The notes: a model not told the origin generated them from the letters alone. A stretch of 64,000 bases of DNA from Rhizobium lentis (GCF_017352135.1 NZ_CP071457.1:124001-188000); one strand, 5' to 3'. Shown: positions 34,437-43,535, numbered from the stretch's first letter. Program-made: numbers and translations.

Positions 34437-35000
34437 TCATCCGCCAAAGGCGCTGAACGTCAGCACAGCGGAGAATGCGACGAGGGTTGCCGATCCGCAC
34501 CGCCGCGCAAGTGCCGGGATGCGTTTTTCACGTCCAAGGATGAGCGCGCCGATCGACAACCAGATCGAGGAGACGACCAGGACCACGGATGCGAGAGTGG
34601 CAATGGCGGCTGCCGCAGGCACTTCCCGCGTGGGAGGGACCATCGTCAGCCCGATGATAAGCGCTTTGGGATTTAGGAGCGTCGTCACGCCCAACTGCCG
34701 CACGCTTACCGCCTCGATGTGGCTCGATCCGACGCCCCAGAGCCGGAGTGCCAGATACAGTACCCAGGTCGCCGAAATAAGTTTGACGCCCTGCGACACC
34801 AGTGGATGGTCGCGGAGAAAGGAACCGGCCAGACCGGATGCCGGAAGGACGATTGCGAGATAGGCGGACAGGACGGTGGCGAGCAGCGCGATCGAGCGTC
34901 TGAAGGTCAGCCCCTGAGATGCCATCGCCAAAATGGCATTGGTCGGCCCGGGCAGGATGAGAAGCGTGAAAACGCCGGCTGCGAAAGGCAGAAGATGCAC
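34437..35000 (-). CDS. LysE/RhtB-family transporter
   Basis: Membrane exporter of the LysE superfamily (amino acids or related metabolites). The start motif LPFAAGVFTLLILPGPTNAILA contains the conserved PGP, and six hydrophobic segments follow. The GTG at 35000 is preferred because it begins right at the first helix and has GGAG nine bases upstream. An ATG at 35087 would add a charged 29-residue lead that the family lacks. It is convergent with the GH32 gene and separate from the fructan operon. Substrate unknown. Confidence 0.75.
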   Translation of the reverse strand: MHLLPFAAGVFTLLILPGPTNAILAMASQGLTFRRSIALLATVLSAYLAIVLPASGLAGSFLRDHPLVSQGVKLISATWVLYLALRLWGVGSSHIEAVSVRQLGVTTLLNPKALIIGLTMVPPTREVPAAAAIATLASVVLVVSSIWLSIGALILGREKRIPALARRCGSATLVAFSAVLTFSAFGG

Positions 35001-35126
35001 TGTTACGGTCTCCGGTTGCCTCCGCTTCTTGCATGGCCGCGCGCGCCCGTCGTTGACAGAGGTCATTTTGCCGCCGGAACATTCCAAGCGCCCGGACGTT
35101 TGCTGCGATTAGGTTAGAGGTAGGAA

Positions 35127-35330
35127 ATGCCCCGCATGATCAGGTTCATGCTCACCCGACTGGCCACGGGCTTTGCAATCGGATGCGCCGCGGGGCTCTT
35201 CGTATGGCAGAACGGTTTTGCTGCGGCAGGTACGCTTGAGAATTATCTCGCGCAGGGCCTGTTCATTTATCTCTTTGCGAGCACCATCAGCATGGGTTAT
35301 CTCGCGACAGCTCTCCTCCTGGAAGAATAG
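35127..35330 (+). CDS. Small two-helix membrane protein, unknown
   Basis: 67 residues with two hydrophobic helices (LATGFAIGCAAGLFVW and GLFIYLFASTISMGYLATALLL), the first preceded by arginines, so probably an inner-membrane hairpin. A good ribosome site (GAGGTAGG) lies just before the ATG, which supports a real gene. It runs convergent to hemA and next to a microaerobic locus, but has no visible FNR box of its own. No family recognised. Confidence 0.55.
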   Translation: MPRMIRFMLTRLATGFAIGCAAGLFVWQNGFAAAGTLENYLAQGLFIYLFASTISMGYLATALLLEE

Positions 35331-35392
35331 CACCGAAAAATGGAAAGTCTGCTGCCCGCGAGCCGCGTGATCGTCATCGTGCCGCATCTTGC

Positions 35393-36607
35393 TCAGGCTA
35401 CCATCCGCGCCAGCGCGCAGCGCGACCAGAGCGAATGCAGCGCCTCGACGAGATGGGCGATATCGGCGTCTGAATGCAGCGGTGTCGGCGTGATGCGCAG
35501 CCGCTCGGTCTTCTTCGGCACGGTGGGATAGTTGATCGGCTGGACGTAGACGCCGCAATTGTCGAGCAGCAGGTCGGAGATCCACTTGCATTTGGCCGCA
35601 TCGCCGACCAGCACCGGCACGATATGGCTGGGATTGTGCATATGCGGAATGCCGCGCTGGTCGAGCAGCGACCTGAGCTTGCGCACCCGGTCCTGGTGGC
35701 GGGCGCGCTCGAACTGGCTGACCTTCAGGTGCTGGATCGAGGCGACCGCACCGGCGGCGAGCGCCGGCGGCAGGGCGGTGGTGAAGATGAAGCCGGAGGC
35801 AAACGAGCGGATGAAATCGCACAGCGCCGCAGAGGCGGCGATATAGCCGCCCATCACCCCGAAGGCCTTGCCGAGCGTGCCCTCGATGACCGTCAGCCGG
35901 TGCATCAGCCCCTCGCGCTCGGCAATGCCGCCGCCGCGCGGGCCGTACATGCCGACCGCATGCACCTCGTCGAGATAGGTCATGGCGCCGTATTTGTCGG
36001 CGAGATCGCAGATCTCCCTGATCGGGGCGATATCGCCATCCATCGAATAGACGCTCTCGAAGGCGATCAGCTTCGGCGCCTTCGGATCGGCGGCGGCAAG
36101 CTTGGCTTCGAGATCGGCGACGTCATTGTGTTTCCAGATCACCTTGTCGCACTTGGCATGGCGGATGCCCTCGATCATCGAGGCATGGTTGAGCGCATCG
36201 GAGAAGATGATCAGGCCGGGGATCTTCGCGCCGAGCGTGCCGAGTGCGGCCCAGTTGGAGACATAGCCGGAGGTGAAGATCAGCGCCGCTTCCTTGCCGT
36301 GCAGGTCGGCAAGCTCCCGCTCGAGCAGGACGTGATAATGGTTGGTGCCAGAAATATTCCGGGTGCCTCCCGCACCCGCGCCACAGTGGTCGATGGCGGT
36401 CTTCATCGCCTCGATCACCTTCGGGTTCTGGCCCATGCCGAGATAGTCGTTGGAGCACCAGACCGTGACTTCCTTCTCGCCATCGGCCGTATGACGCGTC
36501 GCACGCGGGAAGTTGCCGCGGTGACGCTCGAGATCGGCAAAAACGCGGTAGCGGCCCTCGGCATGAAGCCCGTCCAGCTCGTTTTTGAAAAATGCTTCGA
36601 AATCCAT
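35393..36607 (-). CDS. hemA: 5-aminolevulinate synthase HemA
   Basis: 404-residue PLP enzyme that condenses glycine and succinyl-CoA to 5-aminolevulinate, the first step of heme synthesis in alphaproteobacteria. Family marks are [38 protein letters not shown], and the PLP-lysine segment [14 protein letters not shown]. It starts at 36607 with GGGAG upstream. A good FNR/FixK box (TTGATCTCCGTCAA) lies 54 bp upstream. It therefore probably supplies heme for the cbb3 oxidase under low oxygen and may be a second copy in the genome. Confidence 0.96.
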   Translation of the reverse strand: MDFEAFFKNELDGLHAEGRYRVFADLERHRGNFPRATRHTADGEKEVTVWCSNDYLGMGQNPKVIEAMKTAIDHCGAGAGGTRNISGTNHYHVLLERELADLHGKEAALIFTSGYVSNWAALGTLGAKIPGLIIFSDALNHASMIEGIRHAKCDKVIWKHNDVADLEAKLAAADPKAPKLIAFESVYSMDGDIAPIREICDLADKYGAMTYLDEVHAVGMYGPRGGGIAEREGLMHRLTVIEGTLGKAFGVMGGYIAASAALCDFIRSFASGFIFTTALPPALAAGAVASIQHLKVSQFERARHQDRVRKLRSLLDQRGIPHMHNPSHIVPVLVGDAAKCKWISDLLLDNCGVYVQPINYPTVPKKTERLRITPTPLHSDADIAHLVEALHSLWSRCALARMVA

Positions 36608-36660
36608 CAGATGCTCCCTTTTGCGAGGTCAAGCGATACATCGGGGCAGCCGGGCGGTAT

Positions 36661-36674
36661 TTGATCTCCGTCAA
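36661..36674. promoter_or_regulatory. FNR/FixK box upstream of hemA
   Basis: TTGATCTCCGTCAA matches TTGAT-N4-ATCAA with one change. It lies 54 bp upstream of the hemA start codon, so it could sit near -40 of a hemA transcript with a short leader. Confidence 0.75.
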
Positions 36675-36755
36675 GTTCGGCGCAAGTCGCGTGCTTTCGC
36701 GGGGGGCGCCGTGATTGCGTTACATCAATGAGGAAGCCTGTGGCTAGTGTAGTGT

Positions 36756-36833
36756 CACGGGGCGAGTCGGGAGCTCCCGTGTCAACCAGGGAAGTTGACA
36801 GATGGCTTGCTCGATTGACAGATCGAGCAAGCC
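36756..36833. repeat. Two hairpin-forming inverted repeats between hemA and the CBS-BON gene
   Basis: CACGGG (36756-36761) pairs with CCCGTG (36776-36781) around the palindrome CGGGAGCTCCCG (36768-36779). A second, perfect 12-bp stem with a 6-base loop lies at 36804-36833: GGCTTGCTCGAT, TGACAG, ATCGAGCAAGCC. The second hairpin is 45 bp past the CBS-BON stop and may end that transcript, though no run of T follows it. Nothing else is seen in the 270-bp gap apart from the FNR box. Confidence 0.5.
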
Positions 36834-36877
36834 TCCTCGTCACTTCGGCGTGACGGCGCGCCAAAGCGACCGAATCT

Positions 36878-37555
36878 TCAATCCAGGTTGTGAACTGGCG
36901 ATACGAGCAGGCAATCCTTATAGCCGGCAATGCCGCCAAGGCCTTCGATGAGAACTTTGATCGCCCTGCGCTTGAGCTCGGATTCCACGTGGCCGTCGAC
37001 CGTCACCTGCCCGTTCCGGACGGAAACCTGGACTTTTTGCGGCGTCAGACCGAGATCCGATCTCAGCCGGGTTCGCGCCGCCAGCGTGATGGCCTCGTCC
37101 CCCCGCGGCAATACGTTTGTCGGTGCCTCGGCAATGACACGCAGAATATCCCGTCGGCTCACGATCCCGACCAGACGTTCGTCTTCGACGATCGGCAGCC
37201 GCTTGATACGGTGCACCTGCAAGCTTTCGGCAATATCGGAGACTTCGCTGTCGGGCCGGGCGACGATGACGTCCTGGGACATGACATCCGCCACACACCA
37301 TCCGTTGCTGCCAATGTAACGTTCGAGGTCGATCTCGGATATCAGCTCCGGCGCCCGCGCCGGACGGGGAGAAAAGCGGACCTCCCGGCGTAGGAGCAGA
37401 TCACCCTCCGTCACCATGCCGCAGATGCGGTCGTGGTCGTCGACGACGGGAAGGCCGCTGACATGATTTTGCAGCATCATCGCGACCGCATGGCGCACAC
37501 TCACCACCGGGCTGATCGAAACCACATTCGTGGTCATTATATCCCTTGCTTGCAT
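36878..37555 (-). CDS. CBS-domain pair plus BON domain protein
   Basis: 225 residues: two CBS motifs (ARDIMTTNVVSISP...GMVTEGDLLLR and VADVMSQDVIVARP...GIVSRRDILRV) forming one Bateman module, then a C-terminal BON domain (KVQVSVRNGQVTVDGHVESELKRRAI). CBS pairs bind adenosyl ligands; BON domains bind phospholipid or act as adaptors. It has no membrane helix. The ATG at 37555 is chosen for GAGG eight bases upstream; an ATG at 37576 is also in frame. A perfect FNR box lies 66 bp upstream, placing it in the low-oxygen regulon. Molecular role unknown. Confidence 0.85.
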   Translation of the reverse strand: MQARDIMTTNVVSISPVVSVRHAVAMMLQNHVSGLPVVDDHDRICGMVTEGDLLLRREVRFSPRPARAPELISEIDLERYIGSNGWCVADVMSQDVIVARPDSEVSDIAESLQVHRIKRLPIVEDERLVGIVSRRDILRVIAEAPTNVLPRGDEAITLAARTRLRSDLGLTPQKVQVSVRNGQVTVDGHVESELKRRAIKVLIEGLGGIAGYKDCLLVSPVHNLD

Positions 37556-37620
37556 GGTCGCTGCCTCACTGATCATGATTATCCTTCGAGATATGCTAGA
37601 GACCGGGCTTCCATAACGCT

Positions 37621-37634
37621 TTGATCTTCATCAA
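37621..37634. promoter_or_regulatory. FNR/FixK box upstream of the CBS-BON gene
   Basis: TTGATCTTCATCAA, a perfect TTGAT-N4-ATCAA palindrome in the short gap between ccmE and the CBS-BON gene, 66 bp before the latter's start. Confidence 0.8.
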
Positions 37635-37651
37635 TTTGCTCATGACCGCCG

Positions 37652-38221
37652 TCACATTCGCTCCGGGCGCGCGCCCTCCAGCGCCGGATGAGCCAGAACT
37701 TCGTCCGGATTGACGGCGGTGGCGGAGATGGGTGCGACGAGGGCTTTCGCCTGCCCCGGGTCTTGGCTCTGCCCCTGCCCCTGGCCTTCCTGCCACAGCC
37801 CCTGCTGTTTCAGCTTGTCGGCCACTTCCTTCGGCATATAGGTCTCGTCATGCTTGGCAAGCACGGTATCGGCGGTAAAGATATTGCTGCCAGCGGCAAA
37901 CATGCCCTCGGTGACCACACCCTGGCCCTCGCGGAACAGATCGGGCAGGATGCCGGTATATCTGACCTTCACCGCATTCGCGCTGCCGTCGGTGACGGAA
38001 AACTCCACTGTCGAACCGGCGCCGCGCACGACGCTGCCCGCCCCTACCAGGCCGCCGAGCCGGATGCGGGTCTCCGGCGCCACCGGCGTCCTGGCCAGAT
38101 CCGCCGGCATGTAGAAATAAGCCACCGACTGGCTGAAGGCGAACATCACCAAAAGCACCGCCGCAAGGATGAAACTCATCCCACCCGCGATCACCGCAAG
38201 GCGCTTCTGCTTGCGCGTCAT
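37652..38221 (-). CDS. ccmE: Cytochrome c maturation heme chaperone CcmE, extended
   Basis: 189 residues. A single N-terminal anchor helix ([19 protein letters not shown]) is followed by the periplasmic OB domain. His124 in [10 protein letters not shown] is the covalent heme-binding residue and Tyr128 the axial ligand, at the expected four-residue spacing. CcmE carries heme to the lyase CcmF for c-type cytochromes such as FixO and FixP. The other ccm genes are not in the window, so this is an orphan copy. The C-terminal 45 residues are a Gln/Gly- and Pro/Ala-rich extension that is longer than usual. A ribosome site AGGAG precedes the ATG. Confidence 0.92.
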   Translation of the reverse strand: MTRKQKRLAVIAGGMSFILAAVLLVMFAFSQSVAYFYMPADLARTPVAPETRIRLGGLVGAGSVVRGAGSTVEFSVTDGSANAVKVRYTGILPDLFREGQGVVTEGMFAAGSNIFTADTVLAKHDETYMPKEVADKLKQQGLWQEGQGQGQSQDPGQAKALVAPISATAVNPDEVLAHPALEGARPERM

Positions 38222-38298
38222 CTCGTATCTCCTGTGGCTCCCGCCGCCACATTGACGCTCGGCAAATTGCGGCGTGCTTTGCCGGCTTGTTCACGTCG

Positions 38299-38964
38299 TC
38301 AGCATGCCTTCCGCAACAGATCGACACTGTCGACCAGCACGACCTTGCCTTTGACTTCGACGCCTGCGGGAACGAGCGCGGCGAATGCCCGGGACAGGGC
38401 TTCGGGCGCGAGCCCCAGTTTGCCGGCCAGAATCCTTTTCCGGTAAGGCAGGCGAAACGTGGCCTGTGAGGCTGCGGCAGGGCAGCGGCTGACGAGGTAG
38501 TTCGCGACGCGCTGCGCGGCCGTGTGCAGCCGGTCTCCAGCGATGCAATCCATTGCGCCAAGCAGATGTCGGGTCATGATCCGCATGACGTTGCGATGAA
38601 TGACGGGATACCGGTCGGCGAGAGCCCGCAAGTTCGCAAGTTCGAACAAGGCCACCTCCGCCCCGTCGGCGGAACACGCGCTGTAGGCGTAGGCGCCGCC
38701 GCCCGACAGAAGATATTCGCCGAAGGTGTCGCCGGGCTCGCAGACGCAGACATCTGCCTCGCGCCCGGCGGATTCGGCTTTGGAAAGCCGGACGAATCCG
38801 CTCGTCACGCAAAAGACGTACGACGCCGGCTGGCCTTCGGCGATGATCCGCTCGTCCGGAGCGAAGGTTTGCACCTGAGCCGTGGCGGCCAATTCTCGTA
38901 CCGTCGCCTCGTCGAGGCCGACGAACAGGTCAGACCGCAAAAGTATGGAATTTTTCGCAAGCAT
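38299..38964 (-). CDS. Crp/Fnr-family regulator of the fix cluster (no N-terminal Cys cluster)
   Basis: 221 residues: cyclic-nucleotide-binding-like beta-roll (DERIIAEGQPASYVFCVTSG, EPGDTFGEYLL), dimer helix, then a helix-turn-helix RILAGKLGLAPEALSRAFAAL. The N-terminal cysteines that bind the 4Fe-4S cluster in FNR/FnrN are missing, so it does not sense oxygen that way. The ATG at 38964 has GAGAGGAAG upstream. It lies 32 bp after fixS and is probably in the fixGHIS transcript. R. etli has Fnr-type StoR regulators that affect cbb3 production, and this could be such a protein; that is from memory and unproven. Confidence 0.8.
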   Translation of the reverse strand: MLAKNSILLRSDLFVGLDEATVRELAATAQVQTFAPDERIIAEGQPASYVFCVTSGFVRLSKAESAGREADVCVCEPGDTFGEYLLSGGGAYAYSACSADGAEVALFELANLRALADRYPVIHRNVMRIMTRHLLGAMDCIAGDRLHTAAQRVANYLVSRCPAAASQATFRLPYRKRILAGKLGLAPEALSRAFAALVPAGVEVKGKVVLVDSVDLLRKAC

Positions 38965-38996
38965 CGATCTTCCTCTCGTCTTGGTTTGGACACGGC

Positions 38997-39155
38997 TCAA
39001 GGTCTTTTCCGCTCGGTCTCGTCGTCGACAAGAATTCGCCAGGCGGCACCTTCGAGGTCATCGTACTGACCGCTCTTCAGCGACCATAGGAATGCCAGGA
39101 GGCCCATTCCCCCCATCAGCAGCGCGATCGGGATCAGATAGATCAGCATGTTCAT
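38997..39155 (-). CDS. fixS: cbb3 oxidase assembly protein FixS (CcoS)
   Basis: 52 residues, too short for most gene callers. MNMLIYLIPIALLMGGMGLLAFLWSL is the single membrane helix, followed by KSGQYDDLEGAAWRIL; the QYDD-EGAA-RIL signature identifies FixS/CcoS. It is needed for cofactor insertion into the cbb3 oxidase. The ATG overlaps the fixI stop by 4 bp, the normal operon arrangement. Confidence 0.93.
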   Translation of the reverse strand: MNMLIYLIPIALLMGGMGLLAFLWSLKSGQYDDLEGAAWRILVDDETERKRP

Positions 39156-41434
39156 GCGGTTTTCACCTCCCCGTCGGCTCGCGCTTCGGTCCGCATGGGG
39201 TAATGTTTGCCGAAGGCATTCAACCGCAGTGCATTGGTTACAACGATGATTGACGACGTCGACATGGCGACCGCAGCGATGAGCGGTGTCGCCAGTCCGG
39301 CGATCGCGATCGGAACCGCCAGCAGGTTGTAACCGATGGCCAGAACAAAGTTCTGCCGGATCAAGCTGGCGGATCTTCGCGCAACGGCGATCGCTTCGGG
39401 AACGGCATCGAGCCGATCGTTGAAAAAGACTAGGTCTGCGGCCTGCCTGCCGATGTCGGACGCGGTGGCGGGCGCCATCGAGACATGGGCGGCGGCAAGC
39501 GCCGGAGCGTCGTTAATCCCGTCGCCGACCATGAGCACGCGGCGGCCTTCGCCGTTCAGTCTCTGGCATTCCTCGACCTTCTGCTTCGGCGCCAAGACGC
39601 CCAGAGCCGTGTGGATGCCCAGGGCCTGTGCCGTGCTGTCGACGACGGTTTGCCTGTCGCCTGATACCATCAATGTTTCAAGGCCGCCGGCAGTGAGCTC
39701 GCGGACAGCCTCGGCAGCGCCCGGGCGAAGCGTATCGTCAAACAGGAACTGGGCCAGATAGGCACCGTTCTTCGACAGGACCACTTCCGAAAACGGACTG
39801 TCGCCCGCGCTGGGCGCAAGGTCGGTTCCGCAGGCAAAGGCCCGGTTGCCCAGCCGATAGAGATCCGTTCCGTTACTGGCCTCCAGCCCCCCGCCGGGGA
39901 TTTCCGCGATCCTGTCGAAGGAGAGTAAAGAGGCCTGCTCCATGTCCCGCAGCAGCGCCTGGGAAAGAGGATGCCGTGAATGGGCGGCTAATGCGCAGGC
40001 GATTGCAGTATTGGCCGCGTCGCCCGCTTCGACCCCGACGAGGCGGGGTCGCCCCATCGTCAGCGTGCCGGTCTTGTCGAAGGCGACGATATCCACCGCG
40101 GCCAGTCTTTCGAGCGCCGACCCGTCCTTGACCATGATGCCCTTGCGGAAAAGCTCGCCCGCCGCGACCACCTGGACCACGGGCACGGCAAGGCCGAGCG
40201 CGCAAGGGCATGTAATGATCAGCACTGCGACCGCGACCAGCATGGCCTGTTTCCAGTCGCCGCCGAAAAATAACCAGGCGAGAAAGGAGACCAGCGCCAA
40301 CAGGTGCACGGCCGGCGAATAGAGTGCTGCGGCCCGATCGGCGATCCGGCGATAACGAGCCCTGCCGCCTTCGGCGGCTTCCATGAGACCGATGATTTCC
40401 GATAGAAGTGAATCCCTCGCCACTTTCGTCGCCCGAAGGATGAGCGAGCCCGTCAGATTCATTGCCCCCGAATTCACCGCGCTGCCTTTGGCGACGGCGA
40501 CCGGGCTGCTTTCACCGGTGACGATGGAGAGGTCCACGTCGCTCTCGCCGCTGACGATCGTGCCGTCGACCGGGATGCGCTCGCCCGCCGCGATCGAGAT
40601 GTCGTCCCCCACCGCGATCTCTTCCACCGGAACATAGCGGCGCGATCCGTCCGGCATCATCAGCAGCGCCCCGCGCGGGGCCAGTCTTGCAAGCCCGTTG
40701 ATCGCCGCGCGCGCCTTTTCCCGCATCACGTGATCGAGGGTTCTGCCGATCAGCAGGAAGAACAGCAGCGAAACTGAGGCGTCGAACCAAGCATGTTCGC
40801 CGTGATGCACGGTCTCCCACAGGGAGACGGCGTAGGACAGCGTCACGGCAAGCGAGATCGGAACATCCATGTTGGTGCGCCCGCGTTTCAGCGCGCTCCA
40901 TGCCGATTTGAAGAAGAAGCGCCCTGCATAGACCAGCGCAGGGGCGGCGATCATCGCCGAGATCCAGTGAAACATGTCGCGCGTCGCCGCATCGGCGCCA
41001 GACCAGACCGACACCGAGAGCAGCATGATGTTGGCAGCTGCAAAACCCGAAAAGCCGATCGCCAGCAGCAGCTGGTTCCGGAGCCGGTCATTTTCAGGCG
41101 CCGCTGGCGTGAAGAGATGCGCGCGGTATCCGGCCGTGTTGATGGCCGCGAGGATTTCGGAGGGATCGGTAGCGCACTCGTCGAGTTCCTCCTGATAGAT
41201 GCAGCTGACCCTTCGGGCGGTCAGATTGACCCGGGCTTTCCTGACGAACGGAAGCGCCGACAGTGCCTTTTCGATGGCGGATATGCAGCCGCCGCAATGG
41301 ACGTCTGGCACACTGAGGTCGAGCTGGCGCAAGCCGGCCCCCAGCGGGTGGCTTGCCAGCCGGACTTCGTCGGCGCTGGCGGATGTTGCGCTGATGGCGA
41401 GCACGCTTTCCGTATCCATGGAGCAGCAGGTCAT
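39152..41434 (-). CDS. fixI: Copper-exporting-type P1B ATPase FixI (CcoI)
   Basis: 760-residue P-type ATPase that supplies copper to the binuclear centre of the cbb3 oxidase. In order: an N-terminal metal-binding domain with HCGGC (in PDVHCGGCISAIEKAL), eight membrane helices with the ion motif CPC in ITCPCALGLAVP, the phosphorylation site DKTGT, and the hinge VGDGINDAPALA. Length and domain order are normal for FixI. ATGA-type overlaps join it to fixH upstream and fixS downstream. Confidence 0.96.
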   Translation of the reverse strand: MTCCSMDTESVLAISATSASADEVRLASHPLGAGLRQLDLSVPDVHCGGCISAIEKALSALPFVRKARVNLTARRVSCIYQEELDECATDPSEILAAINTAGYRAHLFTPAAPENDRLRNQLLLAIGFSGFAAANIMLLSVSVWSGADAATRDMFHWISAMIAAPALVYAGRFFFKSAWSALKRGRTNMDVPISLAVTLSYAVSLWETVHHGEHAWFDASVSLLFFLLIGRTLDHVMREKARAAINGLARLAPRGALLMMPDGSRRYVPVEEIAVGDDISIAAGERIPVDGTIVSGESDVDLSIVTGESSPVAVAKGSAVNSGAMNLTGSLILRATKVARDSLLSEIIGLMEAAEGGRARYRRIADRAAALYSPAVHLLALVSFLAWLFFGGDWKQAMLVAVAVLIITCPCALGLAVPVVQVVAAGELFRKGIMVKDGSALERLAAVDIVAFDKTGTLTMGRPRLVGVEAGDAANTAIACALAAHSRHPLSQALLRDMEQASLLSFDRIAEIPGGGLEASNGTDLYRLGNRAFACGTDLAPSAGDSPFSEVVLSKNGAYLAQFLFDDTLRPGAAEAVRELTAGGLETLMVSGDRQTVVDSTAQALGIHTALGVLAPKQKVEECQRLNGEGRRVLMVGDGINDAPALAAAHVSMAPATASDIGRQAADLVFFNDRLDAVPEAIAVARRSASLIRQNFVLAIGYNLLAVPIAIAGLATPLIAAVAMSTSSIIVVTNALRLNAFGKHYPMRTEARADGEVKTA

Positions 41435-41916
41435 TGCCCGAACTCCGCAGTATCGATGCGCTTGGCCTCATGCATGACGACCACGCCGCTCCTTGTCGAT
41501 ATGGCCTCGACGATCCAATCGCCGCCGGCGACCTCGTGGTCGGCTTCGAACCGGCCCTCGCCTGTTTTCCGGAGCGTCAGCTGGAAATCCTCGTGATCGC
41601 CGACCGGACGTTTGAAACTCAGCGTGACATCGTCGATGATCGCAGGCGCGCCCTTGCCATCACGGATGTCGTAGCGGATCGCGCGGCCCTTGACGGAGAG
41701 AGCGCCCTCAACGCCGGAGGCGGCCATCGCCTTCATCGCCGCCGCCTTGCCGTTGAATTCCTGGCTGGCCACATAGGTGTTTTCGACCACCAGGCCGCTC
41801 CAGCTGGATGAGGCATAGACGGCCATGGTGACGTTGACAGCGATCACGACGGCGAAGAATGCCGAGGTGGCAAGCAGCATGTGCAAGCCGGTAAAACCTC
41901 GATGGGAAGCCTTCAT
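41431..41916 (-). CDS. fixH: cbb3 oxidase assembly protein FixH (CcoH)
   Basis: 161 residues with one N-terminal membrane helix (GLHMLLATSAFFAVVIAVNVTMAVYAS) and a periplasmic domain containing the FixH signature FNGKAAAMKAMAAS and a Gly/Asp-rich beta domain. It assists assembly or stability of the cbb3 complex. Overlaps fixG and fixI by four bases each, so the operon is translationally coupled. Confidence 0.94.
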   Translation of the reverse strand: MKASHRGFTGLHMLLATSAFFAVVIAVNVTMAVYASSSWSGLVVENTYVASQEFNGKAAAMKAMAASGVEGALSVKGRAIRYDIRDGKGAPAIIDDVTLSFKRPVGDHEDFQLTLRKTGEGRFEADHEVAGGDWIVEAISTRSGVVVMHEAKRIDTAEFGQ

Positions 41917-43481
41917 TTCACGTCTCCCGGTGCGTTGAATGCCGCGCGATAGGTCGCACGGTCGGAATGGCCCGTATCTTCGATGACGAAGAGGAATTCA
42001 TTGATCTCGGCCCCGTCGGGCTTGCGGGTGACGAAGACCTTGAGCGTCGTGGCCGCGTCGGGTTCAGCATGGACCGTGAAGCTGCGGCCATCCTGCCTGC
42101 CGAACTCGGGAATGCGCATGGTGCCGCCCTCGAGCCCGACGAGCGTGATGGTCACATCCCGCGGCATCGGCACCATGTTGAGGACGCGAAGCGTGTAGCC
42201 GTTGCGGATGGAGCCGTCGCTTTCCAGGACATGTTGAGGGTTGCGATCGTGGACGACGTTGAGTTCGAGCCGTTCGCGAAAGGCGAGATGGATGACCATG
42301 GCGATGCCTATCAATGCCCAGAGGACGGCGTAGAAGACGATTCTCGGACGAAAGATGATGCGCCAGTCGAAATGCCGGATCGCCGGAATGAAGCTGCCAT
42401 CTTCGTTTCGAACATTCGAGGCCTGGATGGCCTTCCGTCCTCCCTCCGTCGCAAGCGACATGTTGCTCGAATATTCGCTGAGCGTCGCATAGGCGATCAG
42501 GCCGCGCGGTTTACCGAGCTTATCCATGACGCTGTCACAGGCATCGATGCAGAGAGCACATGTGATGCATTCCATCTGCTGTCCGTCGCGAATGTCGATT
42601 CCCATCGGACAGACCGCGACGCAGGCATTGCAATCCACGCAATCGCCAACCGTCAGGCCCTTCGCCTGGGCCTTCTTGGCGTGGCGCGAGCGCTGCTCAC
42701 CGCGCCAGTCATTGTAGGTGACAACCAGGGAATTCTCATCCAGCATCGCGCCCTGAATGCGCGGCCATGGACACATATAGGTGCACACCTGCTCGCGCAT
42801 GAGGCCGCCAAGCAGATAGGTCGTGGCGGTCAGGATGGCGATCGTCGCATAGGCCGCTGCAGGAGCCCTGCCGGCAAATAGCGACGCCGCCAGGCTCGGT
42901 GCGTCAGCAAAATAGAAGATCCATGCGCCGCCGGTGGCGGCGCCGATCAGCAGCCAGATCGCATGCTTGATCACCCGCTTCCTCAGCTTGTCGAAGGTGA
43001 AGGGGCCGGCGTCGAGCTTCATTCGCGCGTTTCGATCGCCTTCGATGGCGCGTTCGACGACGAGGAAGAGATCGACCCAGACGGTCTGCGGACAGGCGTA
43101 GCCGCACCAGGCGCGGCCGACCGCGGCGGTGACGAGGAAGAGGCCAAAGCCCGCCATGACGAGCAGGCCCGCGACATAGTAGAATTCCTGAGGCCAGATT
43201 TCGATGAAGAAAAAGAAGAAGCGCCGCGAGGAGAGGTCGACGAGGATTGCCTGATCGGGCGCGTAGGGACCACGATCCCAGCGGATCCATGGCGCCAGGT
43301 AATAAATACCGAGCGTGACCAGCATCACCATCCATTTGAACCGGCGGAATCGGCCCTCGGCGCGCTTTGGAAAAATCTTCTTGCGCGGCGCATAGAGAGG
43401 CTGCCGATTGCGCCGGGCGTTGACCGGCTCGACGATGACACGCTCGATGTCGTTTGGTTCCGGGGCGGTGTAGAGATTCAT
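41913..43481 (-). CDS. fixG: Membrane ferredoxin-like protein FixG (CcoG/RdxA)
   Basis: 522 residues. Several membrane helices (KWMVMLVTLGIYYLAPWIRW first) flank the polyferredoxin part with CGYACPQTVWVDLF and two 4Fe-4S motifs: CVDCNACVAVCPMGID and CITCALCIDAC. CcoG has been shown elsewhere to be a cupric reductase for cbb3 assembly. The ATG at 43481 (MNLYTAPEPNDIERV) is preferred to an upstream in-frame start at 43580, because the upstream stretch contains the FNR box and the terminator region. First gene of fixGHIS. Confidence 0.95.
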   Translation of the reverse strand: MNLYTAPEPNDIERVIVEPVNARRNRQPLYAPRKKIFPKRAEGRFRRFKWMVMLVTLGIYYLAPWIRWDRGPYAPDQAILVDLSSRRFFFFFIEIWPQEFYYVAGLLVMAGFGLFLVTAAVGRAWCGYACPQTVWVDLFLVVERAIEGDRNARMKLDAGPFTFDKLRKRVIKHAIWLLIGAATGGAWIFYFADAPSLAASLFAGRAPAAAYATIAILTATTYLLGGLMREQVCTYMCPWPRIQGAMLDENSLVVTYNDWRGEQRSRHAKKAQAKGLTVGDCVDCNACVAVCPMGIDIRDGQQMECITCALCIDACDSVMDKLGKPRGLIAYATLSEYSSNMSLATEGGRKAIQASNVRNEDGSFIPAIRHFDWRIIFRPRIVFYAVLWALIGIAMVIHLAFRERLELNVVHDRNPQHVLESDGSIRNGYTLRVLNMVPMPRDVTITLVGLEGGTMRIPEFGRQDGRSFTVHAEPDAATTLKVFVTRKPDGAEINEFLFVIEDTGHSDRATYRAAFNAPGDVK

Positions 43482-43535
43482 GGGGACCTGTCCGGTGTTC
43501 GCCCGCTCTTGTCCCACCCGCGGCGCATCCGTTCC

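Noticed and set aside
36715..36728. TTGCGTTACATCAA as an FNR box or K-box half
   Set aside because: One half-site is poor and only a single GTTACA is present. The better box at 36661 explains hemA control.
36607..36939. 110-codon frame on the minus strand between CBS-BON and hemA
   Set aside because: It runs through the FNR box and hairpins and overlaps the CBS-BON gene; no ribosome site or domain.
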